Notes: generated by a model not told the origin, from the letters alone. Shown: positions 38,562 through 47,275, counted from the first letter of the stretch. The stretch is DNA of 64,000 nucleotides from an uncultured Fodinibius sp. (GCA_913056455.1 CAJXMJ010000001.1:558001-622000); one strand, 5' to 3'. Made by a program: numbers and translations.

Positions 38562-39341
38562 TTAATAATGTTTTAATTTAGCTTTATCATTTGGCATTGA
38601 GTGACCGATCATATCAAGAATTATTTTGTAGGATTTCATTGCTTCAAATTCATCATCTATAGAATTCATTAGTCTCAATAAACCAAGATAAGCGCTACTT
38701 TCTTTTCCCAATGTCATTTTTTCTTTGGGATCATTATTCTGTTTCAGAATAATATTAAACTCATGCTTTTTAAGTTTAAATTTGATCGAAAGTACTTTCG
38801 TGAAGCTAGTTCCTTTTTTATGATTGTCTTTATCACTGATAAAAAAATCAGTTTCTGGAAATAAAACTTTATGGCTAATTGCTTTAATAAATAATTCTGC
38901 AATATCTGCAGCATTTTCGACTTCTTCATTTGGTGGTTTTCTATATTCATGTTCCAGTTTATTACGAAGAGTTCTAGTTTGTGAGACTAATAAACTGGGA
39001 GCCAGATTTAGAGCCTGAATTAGTTTTAATTTCCAGGTTAACTCTTCTTCAATATCAAAATAGTTTAAAAAATTAGTTAGGCACTGAATTTCATCTTTAT
39101 CATGAACACCGAATCTTGATAAAGCCTCATCGACTTGACAGTCAATTGCTCTTTTTGAATTGGTTAAACTGTTAATTAGGCCTTTGTTAGTTTGATTTGC
39201 TAAATCTTCTTTTGCGAACCGTAAGAAATCTTTTGGTTTGAAATCAAATTCGTCATAATGACCGCCCATGCTAGCATCAGCAACCAAAATGGCATTGGTT
39301 AAGTCTAACTTTGATTTGTTTAAGATTTCTAAAAAAGTCAT
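38562..39341 (-). CDS. Cassette 2 protein with HEPN-like RX4H motif, function unknown
   Basis: This 259-residue soluble, mostly helical protein is not a recognised family. Within it, TLRNKLEHEYRKPPNEEVENA carries an R-x4-H motif (RNKLEH) in an all-helical setting, as in HEPN ribonuclease or nucleic-acid-binding domains. This is a pattern-based inference only. It fills the second cassette of the integron, from 39372 down to site B, and reads in the usual cassette direction. Such proteins are common in integron arrays and in defence contexts. Confidence 0.6.
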   Translation of the reverse strand: MTFLEILNKSKLDLTNAILVADASMGGHYDEFDFKPKDFLRFAKEDLANQTNKGLINSLTNSKRAIDCQVDEALSRFGVHDKDEIQCLTNFLNYFDIEEELTWKLKLIQALNLAPSLLVSQTRTLRNKLEHEYRKPPNEEVENAADIAELFIKAISHKVLFPETDFFISDKDNHKKGTSFTKVLSIKFKLKKHEFNIILKQNNDPKEKMTLGKESSAYLGLLRLMNSIDDEFEAMKSYKIILDMIGHSMPNDKAKLKHY

Positions 39342-39363
39342 TAATGCTGGATTATATTACTAA

Positions 39364-39500
39364 GCACCCTAACGACATTGCGCATAAGGGGCGTGCAAAG
39401 TCGCGCTGAAATTATTTTAAAATGTACTACGGAAACTGACCAAATCGAAACCGGCAGCCGGTGGCGAGGCACGTCCCACTTAATGCGCGGGTTAGAGCAC
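39364..39500 (-). repeat. attC site A of the first cassette
   Basis: This is a 137-base imperfect palindrome with paired cores: GCACCCTAAC-GACAT-TGCGCATAAGG on the left and CCACTTAATGCGCGGGTTAGAGCAC on the right. The inner boxes (TGCGCATAAG with CTTAATGCGC) and outer cores show the attC layout. The right core GTTAGAGCAC equals the start of the first cassette at 39868-39877. Confidence 0.9.
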
Positions 39501-39512
39501 TGTTAGTTTTTG

Positions 39513-39848
39513 TTAAGTTTCATTTCCTTGCTTAATCATTTGCACAGGGGGGATAAGCGGAACGCTAAATTGTATACGACTTACATTGCTACTTTTAGTT
39601 ATATCTTGACCATCTGCACCTAATTTAAGACCAACTACTTTTATTCCACCGCCCGCTGAAACAGAAGCTTCTTCAGTTGTAGTTACAGCAATATCAAATT
39701 TGACTTCTTGGACGAGTTCTTCTAAATCTTTTTCTCCTCCAAATGATGGATTAATGGCACCATTGTCATCTGAAGTTTTTTTGATAGCAGAATCCACACC
39801 TTTTTGAATTTCAGAAAGTGTCTCAGAAATAAACTTTTCTAATTCCAT
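39513..39848 (-). CDS. Cassette 1 protein, trypsin-co-occurring-domain-like (trypco2)
   Basis: This 111-residue protein has a helical start (KFISETLSEIQKGVDSAIKK) and a beta sandwich: VKFDIAVTTTEEASVSAGGGIKV, then GLKLGADGQ and RIQFSVPLIPP. This is the look of the trypco2 / CU044_2847 domain linked to predicted conflict systems. The match is from memory of the family pattern. The gene fills the first cassette next to attI, so it would be the cassette expressed most strongly. Confidence 0.7.
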   Translation of the reverse strand: MELEKFISETLSEIQKGVDSAIKKTSDDNGAINPSFGGEKDLEELVQEVKFDIAVTTTEEASVSAGGGIKVVGLKLGADGQDITKSSNVSRIQFSVPLIPPVQMIKQGNET

Positions 39849-39867
39849 AACTTAATTTTTGATTGAA

Positions 39868-39900
39868 GTGCTCTAACCTAGTCTTATACATATCATTCAA
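39868..39900 (-). other. attI / first-cassette junction
   Basis: GTGCTCTAAC (39868-39877), read on the minus strand as G^TTAGAGCAC, is identical to the outer core of attC A. This marks the recombination point between 39877 and 39876, 213 bases upstream of intI. The extent of attI beyond this core cannot be set from one example. Confidence 0.8.
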
Positions 39901-40090
39901 ATACTATCTATTGTATGCATAATATGCAAAAAAGCGGATAAGGTAATTTAAGGGATGGTTTTAGCAATATTATGTGTATCAATAGGGGTAGGGCGAATAC
40001 ACATAACATGTATGCATAATATATATTATTTGTAAGGTTTTGGGTGTTAGTTGGTCTTACTTATAAACGGTTCATCAGAGATAGAAAGAA
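39901..40090. promoter_or_regulatory. intI upstream region with repeats
   Basis: A 14-base direct repeat TGTATGCATAATAT occurs at 39912-39925 and 40009-40022. A perfect 10-base inverted repeat TTATGTGTAT / ATACACATAA lies at 39970-39979 and 39997-40006. The region must hold the intI promoter and, on the minus strand, the cassette promoter. The repeats are candidate operators or integrase accessory sites. Confidence 0.6.
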
Positions 40091-41050
40091 ATGAGTAAGA
40101 GCAAGCTGTTAACAAAAGTAAGAGAGGAAATCCGGAGAAGAAATTATAGCTATCGCACTGAGAAGTCCTATCTGCGATGGATTATTCGGTTTATAAAATT
40201 TCATGGACGTAGAAATCCCCTTAAGATGGAAAAGGAGGAGGTCGTGGAGTTTTTAAATTGGATGGCAAATGAACGTGATGTGGCGGCATCTACACAAAAT
40301 CAGGCCCTGTGTGCAATTGTTTTTCTGTACAAACAGGTGCTTGACAAACCTTTGGGAGCATTTGATAATTTGCAGCGGGCAAAGGAGCCGAAGCGTTTGC
40401 CGGTGGTGTTGTCTTCCAAAGAGGCCCGGCGAATTTTGGCTAATATGGAGGGCGATACACGTTTGATGGTTCAATTGTTATACGGCAGTGGCTTGCGTCA
40501 GTCGGAGTGTCTGCGGCTTAGGGTTAAGGATATCGATTTTGAATTTAATCAGATCTGGGTGCGCAATGGCAAGGGGAAGAAGGATCGGACGACAGTGTTA
40601 CCGGAGATCAGCAAAGAGAAGCTCAAAAATCAGATTAAGAGAGTAAAGCTACTGCATCAAAAAGATCTGGATAAGGGATTTGGGAAAGTGGTTTTACCCA
40701 AAGCCCTGTCAAAAAAATATCCTTCCATGGCTAAAGAGTTCGGATGGCAATATCTGTTCCCGTCCGCCCGGCGTGCCAGGGATCCGCGATCGGGACTAAC
40801 CCAGCGGTACCATAAATCTTCTTCCTATCTGCATAAGGCTATTAAAACAGCCGTACGTCAAACAAACATTGTTAAAAAAGTGAGCAGCCATACTTTTCGG
40901 CATTCGTTTGCAACACATCTATTGCAGGATGGGTACGATATTCGGACGGTACAGGAACTGTTGGGACATAAAAATGTAAGTACGACCATGATTTACACGC
41001 ACGTCCTTAAAAAAGGGGGACGTGGAGTGAAGAGTCCTATTGATAATTAA
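40091..41050 (+). CDS. intI: Integron integrase IntI
   Basis: This 319-residue tyrosine recombinase has catalytic residues R136, H267, R270, H293 and Y302, each ten less than in class 1 IntI. The IntI-specific additional domain is present at about residues 200-225 (VVLPKALSKKYPSMAKEFGWQ then YLFPS). The end reads THVLKKGGRGVKSPID, as in chromosomal IntI proteins. It folds back single-stranded attC sites and joins cassettes at attI. It reads away from the cassette array, the usual integron layout. It appears intact. Confidence 0.96.
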   Translation: MSKSKLLTKVREEIRRRNYSYRTEKSYLRWIIRFIKFHGRRNPLKMEKEEVVEFLNWMANERDVAASTQNQALCAIVFLYKQVLDKPLGAFDNLQRAKEPKRLPVVLSSKEARRILANMEGDTRLMVQLLYGSGLRQSECLRLRVKDIDFEFNQIWVRNGKGKKDRTTVLPEISKEKLKNQIKRVKLLHQKDLDKGFGKVVLPKALSKKYPSMAKEFGWQYLFPSARRARDPRSGLTQRYHKSSSYLHKAIKTAVRQTNIVKKVSSHTFRHSFATHLLQDGYDIRTVQELLGHKNVSTTMIYTHVLKKGGRGVKSPIDN

Positions 41051-41107
41051 TGATTATCTGAATCTTTGGCAGAAAATCTTAGAGCAATTAATACTCAATA
41101 CAAAATT

Positions 41108-42112
41108 TTATTCTGCCGCTTGAACTTTGTTGGGAATATGTTCCTCTTTTGCATCTTTAAAAGCTTCACGAGGTTCTAATCCAAGGATGTCGAACATACG
41201 TTTGTCTTCTTCCAGTTTGTTATTGTCTGTGGTCAGCAGTTTATCCCCGGTAAAGATAGAGTTTGCTCCGGCCATGAAGCAGAGGGCCTGCTCTTCCATA
41301 CTCATGTCCACACGTCCGGCAGAAAGGCGTACCATGGAGTCGGGCATCGTAATGCGTGCGGTGGCAATCATCCTGGCCATGTCGTACCAAGGTACTTTAG
41401 GCTGATCCTCAAGCGGAGTTCCCTCCACTGCAATAAGAGCATTGACAGGAACCGATTCGGGATGCTCGGGCATGGTTGAAAGGTTGTGAATGAGCTCAAT
41501 ACGATCTTCATCAGTTTCGCCCATCCCGATAATACCGCCACTGCACACGCTGATGTCATTTTTACGTACCCGTTCAATAGTATCCAAACGATCCTGATAT
41601 TTGCGAGTAGAAATAATGCGATTGTAGAAATATTCGCTGGAATCAAGGTTGTGGTTGTATGCATAAAGTCCGGCTTTTTTAAGTTTTTCAGCCTGTTCAT
41701 CAGTGAGCATTCCCAGCGTACAGCATACCTCCATACCCATGTCAGTAATCTCACTTACCATATCCAATACTTGATCAAAATCGTTGGTTTCGCGACCGCA
41801 TCGCCAGGCGGCTCCCATGCAAAATCGGGTACTGCCGGCTTCTTTTGCTCGTTTGGCAGCTGAAAGAATCTCTTTGGGTTCCAGCATATCTTCGGCTTCC
41901 ACATCAGTATCATGATGAGCCGACTGGGGGCAATAGGCGCAGTCTTCCGGACATCCTCCGGTTTTAATAGACAGCAGAGTACAAACTTGGACTTCACCCG
42001 TTTCATGATGCTCCCGATGTACCGTGGCGGCCTTGTATATGAGTTCCATTAAAGAGGTGTGATAGATGTTGGAGATCTCTTCTTTGGTCCAATCTGTTCG
42101 CAAATCAGCCAT
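41108..42112 (-). CDS. bioB: Biotin synthase
   Basis: This 334-residue radical-SAM enzyme inserts sulfur into dethiobiotin. The SAM cluster motif CPEDCAYCPQS lies near residue 53. The auxiliary-cluster region includes GAAWRCGRETNDF, VCCTLGML, NHNLDSSEYFYN and ICSGGIIGMGE-like segments (here SVCSGGIIGMGET). Length is normal. It faces intI tail to tail and marks the right flank of the integron in conserved chromosome. No other bio gene is in the window. Confidence 0.97.
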   Translation of the reverse strand: MADLRTDWTKEEISNIYHTSLMELIYKAATVHREHHETGEVQVCTLLSIKTGGCPEDCAYCPQSAHHDTDVEAEDMLEPKEILSAAKRAKEAGSTRFCMGAAWRCGRETNDFDQVLDMVSEITDMGMEVCCTLGMLTDEQAEKLKKAGLYAYNHNLDSSEYFYNRIISTRKYQDRLDTIERVRKNDISVCSGGIIGMGETDEDRIELIHNLSTMPEHPESVPVNALIAVEGTPLEDQPKVPWYDMARMIATARITMPDSMVRLSAGRVDMSMEEQALCFMAGANSIFTGDKLLTTDNNKLEEDKRMFDILGLEPREAFKDAKEEHIPNKVQAAE

Positions 42113-42284
42113 GTCCTTTGAGGTATTAGGTCTGTTGTAATTAATTGCAAGTCAATGAATTAGGTCGCTAAAACTATTTACTGAAAACATATAATACAAT
42201 CGCCATTTCAATTTTTCTTTTTTGATGAGTAGTTTAACCGCAACCCAATTCATATTCTATATACCCCTTATTCATAAAACGAAA

Positions 42285-42986
42285 ATGAAAGATATCCTCA
42301 AATTTGGTCAAGCCACCTTTAATATTGACGTCCCCTACAAGCTGATTGAAAGCGGTGAATCATCCGGGGAAAAGCCATTGATCATCTATCTGCATGGTTT
42401 CAATCAGAATATAAAACAGTTCCAGAAGCTGGTTGCTCCCATGCTAAAGCTGAATGCTTATCATCTGTTTATTCAGGGTCCGTATCCCATTTATGATCGC
42501 AGCCGCAAAAAGAAAGTTGAAGATTGGGGACGCTCTTGGTATCTGTATGATGGAGAACAAGAGCAGTTTGTAAAATCACTGGAGTCGGCCTCAGCATTTT
42601 TACAGGATGTGATTGAGGAAATTCTGAAGCAGCTTTCCACAAGCCGGGTAGCCATTTTCGGGTATTCGATGGGGGGATATTTGGCAGGCTATTTTGCGCT
42701 ATCGCGACCGAAGCTTGTAGATGAGTTGATCGTTATCGGGGCACGCATCAAAACAGAGATGTTTGAAGATAGGAACGAAAGTTATGATGCCCTGAAGGTG
42801 TTGGCGTTGCATGGGGCCCGAGACAAAAGTGTGAAAAGTGAGCCACAGCAAAAGAGTTGTGAACAGTTATCTGAATGGGGGACAGAGGTGACCTTTAAAA
42901 CGGTGAATAGTGCTCATAAGTTGGATGAGATATATCTGGAAGAAGCTCTTAAATGGATGGAATCTTTGGGATATGTTTATGGATAA
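42285..42986 (+). CDS. Phospholipase/carboxylesterase-type alpha/beta hydrolase
   Basis: This 233-residue hydrolase contains PLIIYLHGFNQNIKQF, the nucleophile elbow IFGYSMGGYLAG, LALHGARDKSV (Asp) and VNSAHKLDE (His). This is the YpfH/carboxylesterase pattern. I choose ATG 42285 (MKDILKFG); the longer frame from 42222 adds 21 residues outside the fold. It stands alone, followed by an orphan response regulator. Confidence 0.85.
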   Translation: MKDILKFGQATFNIDVPYKLIESGESSGEKPLIIYLHGFNQNIKQFQKLVAPMLKLNAYHLFIQGPYPIYDRSRKKKVEDWGRSWYLYDGEQEQFVKSLESASAFLQDVIEEILKQLSTSRVAIFGYSMGGYLAGYFALSRPKLVDELIVIGARIKTEMFEDRNESYDALKVLALHGARDKSVKSEPQQKSCEQLSEWGTEVTFKTVNSAHKLDEIYLEEALKWMESLGYVYG

Positions 42987-43079
42987 TTTGAAATATAAAC
43001 TTAGCATGTTTACCATCAGTTGGTTATAATCCATCAAGTTTAACATGGTTACAAATAGGGAACAGAGATTTTTACTATC

Positions 43080-43757
43080 ATGAATGTACTTGTCATTGAA
43101 GATGATCCTTCAGTACGCACACTGGTAAAGGCAGTGTTAGAAAAAAATGAGTATAACGTTGATATTGCCGAAACAGCCCAAAGTGGCGAAAAGCATGCCG
43201 TCGATAATTCTTATGATATAATTATTCTTGATCTGGGACTCCCTGATGGTGATGGTTTTGACTTAGCTAAGGATGTACGAGACCAAGAGATAACGACTCC
43301 CATTTTAGTTCTTTCTGCAGAACAAGAAACAGATGTTAAAATTAAATGTCTGCGAGCGGGAGTTGATGATTATTTGACGAAGCCCTTTAATACCGAAGAG
43401 CTCTTGGCTCGAATTGAGGCGATCAGCCGACGCAGCGGGGAAGTGAATGGCGATCGCACCCTCGAATGCGGTGAGCTTAAAGTGGATATGCTGGAGCGCG
43501 AGTTTTGGGTGAACGATACCAAGGTAGATCTAACCAATAATGAGTACAACCTGTTGGTATATCTGCTAAAACGAAAAAACAACATCGTTACCCAGGAAGA
43601 GATTGCTGAGAATGTCTGGGATATCCATTTTGATACGCAGACCAACTATATCAATGTATATATCAGTTATCTGCGAAAGAAAATTCGCAGTCATTCCGAA
43701 GAGGAGTATATCGATACCGTTCGTAAGAAAGGATTTATTATCCGCTGTAACGATTAA
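43080..43757 (+). CDS. OmpR/PhoB family response regulator
   Basis: This 225-residue two-domain regulator has a receiver domain with acidic pocket E7, D8, D9, phosphoacceptor D51 (IIILDLGLPDGDG) and the conserved lysine in DDYLTKPFN. The C-terminal winged helix (LTNNEYNLLVYLLKRKNNIVTQEEI; YINVYISYLRKKI) binds DNA. No histidine kinase is adjacent, so it is an orphan. A strong shared terminator follows. Confidence 0.95.
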   Translation: MNVLVIEDDPSVRTLVKAVLEKNEYNVDIAETAQSGEKHAVDNSYDIIILDLGLPDGDGFDLAKDVRDQEITTPILVLSAEQETDVKIKCLRAGVDDYLTKPFNTEELLARIEAISRRSGEVNGDRTLECGELKVDMLEREFWVNDTKVDLTNNEYNLLVYLLKRKNNIVTQEEIAENVWDIHFDTQTNYINVYISYLRKKIRSHSEEEYIDTVRKKGFIIRCND

Positions 43758-43782
43758 GAGATTGCAGATCATTAATTACATA

Positions 43783-43823
43783 AAAAGCCCTTGCGAGAAG
43801 ATGTATTCTTGCAAGGGCTTTTG
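43783..43823. terminator. Bidirectional rho-independent terminator
   Basis: A 17-bp stem with one wobble (43783-43799 with 43806-43822) has flanking A and T tracts. It lies between the ends of the convergent response regulator and CBS-domain genes and serves both strands. Confidence 0.9.
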
Positions 43824-43845
43824 TGTAAAAGGAAGTTTATGGATA

Positions 43846-44289
43846 TCAGCCAGGGTATCTTGCTTCTCCCTGTATGTACTGACGCATATTCTTTATTTCA
43901 AATTTCTGTTTAGAGATGATGGATTTCACTAAATCGCCAATTGAGACGACCCCAGTTACGGTATCATCTTTCATCACAGGGAGGTGGCGTATTTTTTTAT
44001 CCGTCATAATCGACATGCAGGCCTCCACAGACTCCTCTGAAGTTACACAATACACATCATCGGTCATAATTTCGTGAACCTTCGTACTTTTCGAAGAACG
44101 CCCCTTTAATATGACGTTGCTACGATAATCGCGCTCGCTGATTATTCCTTTTAACTGTTGATCTTCCAAGACGATAAGCGCTCCAATATCATGTTTATCC
44201 ATCTTGCTAATGGCTTGATAAACAGTTTCATTGGGAGCTATAGAATAGACTTTGGTTCCCTTGTTTTTTAAGATATCCCGCACAAGCAT
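43846..44289 (-). CDS. Tandem CBS-domain protein
   Basis: This 147-residue stand-alone CBS pair has repeats at about 8-62 and 73-128 (DKHDIGALIVLEDQQLKGIISERDY; DKKIRHLPVMKDDTVTGVVSIGDLV). Such proteins bind adenosine nucleotides and regulate partners. No fused catalytic domain is present. It converges on the response regulator gene. Confidence 0.92.
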   Translation of the reverse strand: MLVRDILKNKGTKVYSIAPNETVYQAISKMDKHDIGALIVLEDQQLKGIISERDYRSNVILKGRSSKSTKVHEIMTDDVYCVTSEESVEACMSIMTDKKIRHLPVMKDDTVTGVVSIGDLVKSIISKQKFEIKNMRQYIQGEARYPG

Positions 44290-44379
44290 AAGACCTCCGT
44301 TTTTTTATGTAAGAAATAAAGAACAACTCAAAAACATTATAACATTTCTGAAGATTAAAAACATACACCCCGATTTTTT

Positions 44380-45066
44380 ATGAATAACGCCTTAAAATCA
44401 CAACTGATAGAATACTTACGGCAATTTGCTACCGAAGATCGCTGGCAGAGAATTAATAATGTGATTGATAAACGCACGCGCTATCTGTCCGTCATTCTTG
44501 AAGATATTTATCAGCCGCATAACGCGAGTGCGGTTTTGCGCAGCTGTGATTGTTTTGGGATTCAGGATGTGCATATCATTGAAAACAAAAATGAGTTTGA
44601 CCCCAATAAAGGCGTAACTATTGGGGCCGATCAGTGGATTACGTTAGAGTCATATAATCAGCCGGGTATAAATAATACAGAACAGTGCTATAGGCAGCTA
44701 AAAGAGAAGGGATATCAAATTATTGCCACGTCTCCACACGAGAATGACGAAACTATTGATGAAGTTTCACTTGATCAAAAGACGGCCTTGGTTTTCGGAG
44801 CGGAGCTTACAGGATTGTCGGATTATGCACTGGAGCATGCCGACGGCTATGCCAAAATTCCGATGGTAGGATTCAGCGAAAGTTTTAATATCTCGGTAAG
44901 TGCGGCACTCTGTTTGTATGAATTGAGTACAAGGCTCCGAAAAAGCAGGGACGACTGGGCTCTTGAGGAATCTGAGAAGTTGGACTTACAGTTTGAATGG
45001 CTTAAAAAATCAGTAAGAGCTCCCGAAAAACTTATCGAGCGATATTTGGAAGAACAGGAAAAATAG
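44380..45066 (+). CDS. trmH: tRNA (guanosine-18-2'-O)-methyltransferase, TrmH
   Basis: This 228-residue SPOUT methyltransferase contains DIYQPHNASAVLRSCDCFGIQDVHIIE, LVFGAELTGLSDYAL, and the C-terminal knot PMVGFSESFNISVSAALCLYEL. The glutamate and arginine positions typical of TrmH are present, and length matches TrmH rather than RlmB. It would modify G18 of tRNAs. Confidence 0.93.
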   Translation: MNNALKSQLIEYLRQFATEDRWQRINNVIDKRTRYLSVILEDIYQPHNASAVLRSCDCFGIQDVHIIENKNEFDPNKGVTIGADQWITLESYNQPGINNTEQCYRQLKEKGYQIIATSPHENDETIDEVSLDQKTALVFGAELTGLSDYALEHADGYAKIPMVGFSESFNISVSAALCLYELSTRLRKSRDDWALEESEKLDLQFEWLKKSVRAPEKLIERYLEEQEK

Positions 45067-45095
45067 GGGTATCACCTGACTTTTAAGTATCAGTA

Positions 45096-45125
45096 AATAA
45101 AAAAGGCTGCCCTAAAAGCAGCCTT
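45096..45125 (-). terminator. Rho-independent terminator of the M23 peptidase gene
   Basis: An 8-bp stem (45103-45110 with 45118-45125, AAGGCTGC / GCAGCCTT) is followed on the minus strand by a T7 run and TATTTACTG. It lies 32 bases past the stop of the leftward gene. Confidence 0.8.
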
Positions 45126-45156
45126 CGATAAAAAGTAGTAAAATAATAGTATGCAG

Positions 45157-46131
45157 TTAATCCATGGATCGGTGATTATTCTCAACAATCTCCTTATACA
45201 TCATATATTCTTCGGGAGTAGTATCGGCGAATAAAAAGTTAAGTGGATCAACGGGATTACTGCTTCGTCGTACTTCATAGTGTAAGTGCGGACCTTCAAC
45301 CATACCCGACTGACCGCTAAAGCCAACCAGGTCGCCACGTTTTACCTTTGTTCCGGGCTTAATACCTTTGGCAAAAGAAGAGAGGTGAGCATAGTAACTT
45401 TCGTAGCCGTATTCATGATCAATAATCAATAATCGACCGTACGTTCCTTTCAATCCGGCATATTTAACAACACCGTCCCCGGTGGCAAAAATTTCGCTGC
45501 CTACATTTGCTCTAAAGTCAAGTCCTTCGTGCTGGCGTTCATACTGCAGTACCGGGTGATAGCGCATCCCGAACCCACTCAGAATAATTCCCTCAGTTGG
45601 CTTGATAGCAGGAATATGCTTCATCTTCTTCTGGTTTTTATTGTAATACTCCTTAATTTCATTAAAACTTACCTGCTGTATGTTGATGCTTCGTTCCAGG
45701 TTTTCCAGGTTTTCTGCAGTCCATTTTAGAATCTCTGCGGTCTCTTGGCTGTATACGTCAAACTCAGAATATACATCAGCACCACCGGCACCGGCCTGAC
45801 GCTCATCATAAGGAATCTTATCCATTCCTAATACCGATCGATACATCTCATTATCGGCTTTGGCCAGTTGATCAACTTCCTGGTCTAAATCCTTAATTTT
45901 GGTCTTTGTTTGCTCCAGCTGATCGATAAGTTCTTGGTTCTCAGCTTTGAGGGCAATTTCTGCCGGTGTTCCTACGGTAAAGGAGAGAATAGAGATGCCA
46001 ATCCCTGAAAGTACAACACCGCACAAAATCCAGATACAAGCCGTATAGACAATACGTTCTAAGCTGTTATATTCGACGGGCACGAACTCACAGCTCTGCT
46101 CGTCGTAATAGTAATAGTTTTTTAAAGCCAT
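45157..46131 (-). CDS. M23 family metallopeptidase
   Basis: This 324-residue protein has an N-terminal membrane helix (about 30-50), a coiled coil (about 55-95) and a C-terminal LytM domain. Zinc ligands are seen in YERQHEGLDFRA and LHYEVRRSSNPVDP (HxH pattern GPHLHYEV). It acts on peptidoglycan in the periplasm, or activates another amidase. Domain order matches Bacteroidota M23 envelope proteins. Confidence 0.92.
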   Translation of the reverse strand: MALKNYYYYDEQSCEFVPVEYNSLERIVYTACIWILCGVVLSGIGISILSFTVGTPAEIALKAENQELIDQLEQTKTKIKDLDQEVDQLAKADNEMYRSVLGMDKIPYDERQAGAGGADVYSEFDVYSQETAEILKWTAENLENLERSINIQQVSFNEIKEYYNKNQKKMKHIPAIKPTEGIILSGFGMRYHPVLQYERQHEGLDFRANVGSEIFATGDGVVKYAGLKGTYGRLLIIDHEYGYESYYAHLSSFAKGIKPGTKVKRGDLVGFSGQSGMVEGPHLHYEVRRSSNPVDPLNFLFADTTPEEYMMYKEIVENNHRSMD

Positions 46132-46246
46132 AGATGATTTTTTATTTCATACTGATCTATAAGCAAGAGAGACTAAAAAGCCGTTTGTTACAAACGATCT
46201 TAAAGTACTGATACATTACAAATTTTCAAAAGGTGAATCTGTCTCC

Positions 46247-47275
46247 TTATTCGATATCCCCCTCAAAATATTCGATGGCTCTGCGAGGCATAGCATTGGG
46301 GTCGGTTTTGTTGGCAATATGTGATTTTACCTTGTCTTGAAATGCTTCTGCAGCATCATAACCGTAATGGCGGAGTAGATAATTCATGGCAATGACTTCG
46401 GCAATAACGGTGATGTTCTTACCGGGCGTTATAGGTAAGTTAATAAGTGGAATATCAACGCCGAGAATGGAGGTTGTGTCACGATTCAAGCCGGTGCGTT
46501 CAATATCCTTGGATTCATCCCAAAGCGATAGCTCAAGAACTACCTCAAGTCGCTTTTGATATCGAATAGCACGTACTCCAAACATCGACATAATATCGAT
46601 GATGCCGAGGCCACGTATTTCCATGAAATGTTTATTCATCTCTGTGGCAGAGGTCATTAATACGTTGTTTTTCTTGGTAAGAATTACAACATCATCGGCT
46701 ACCAGGCGGTGGCCGCGTTCAACCAGGTCAAGGGCAACCTCACTTTTTCCGATCCCTGATTTTCCCGCAATTAAAATCCCAATACCATATACATCCACCA
46801 TAGAGCCATGTACCATGGTTTGCAGGGCAAATTGGTCTTCCAGAAAATCTCGCGTCAAATGCATGAAGTGTGTCGTCTCCTGGGAAGTCCCATACACAGG
46901 GATGCCTGCCTCGTCGGCCATTTCTAACAGGTAATCGGGCAGAACATTATCATGCGTTAAAATCAGAACAGGAATGTCGAACTGGGTTAGATTTTTAAAA
47001 GCCTCAACCTGTTCTTCTTTGGAGAGATCTTTCAGATAGTTTGTCTCGGTATTACCGATAATTTGTATACGCTGATGGGTAAAAAGCTTTACAAATCCGG
47101 CCAACGCCAGCCCGGGACGGTGTAAATCCGCCTCGGTAACATGACGTTGATCGGCATTACTTTCGGCAACAAAGTTATGCAAATCTATTTGAACGCGTTC
47201 TTGAAGGCGTTCAATAAGATAGGAAACAGCTATCTTTTCTTTTTTAGGTATTGATTCGTGGTCACCGAAAGGCAT
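46247..47275 (-). CDS. hprK: HPr kinase/phosphorylase
   Basis: This 342-residue protein has an N-terminal substrate-sensing half and a C-terminal kinase with P-loop GKSGIGKSEVALDL, VADDVVIL and the HprK signature EIRGLGIIDIMSMFG. In Bacteroidota and Balneolota it often occurs without a full PTS, so the target may differ from sugar-PTS HPr. It is the last gene of an operon with hpf and xerC (5- and 23-base gaps). Confidence 0.95.
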   Translation of the reverse strand: MPFGDHESIPKKEKIAVSYLIERLQERVQIDLHNFVAESNADQRHVTEADLHRPGLALAGFVKLFTHQRIQIIGNTETNYLKDLSKEEQVEAFKNLTQFDIPVLILTHDNVLPDYLLEMADEAGIPVYGTSQETTHFMHLTRDFLEDQFALQTMVHGSMVDVYGIGILIAGKSGIGKSEVALDLVERGHRLVADDVVILTKKNNVLMTSATEMNKHFMEIRGLGIIDIMSMFGVRAIRYQKRLEVVLELSLWDESKDIERTGLNRDTTSILGVDIPLINLPITPGKNITVIAEVIAMNYLLRHYGYDAAEAFQDKVKSHIANKTDPNAMPRRAIEYFEGDIE

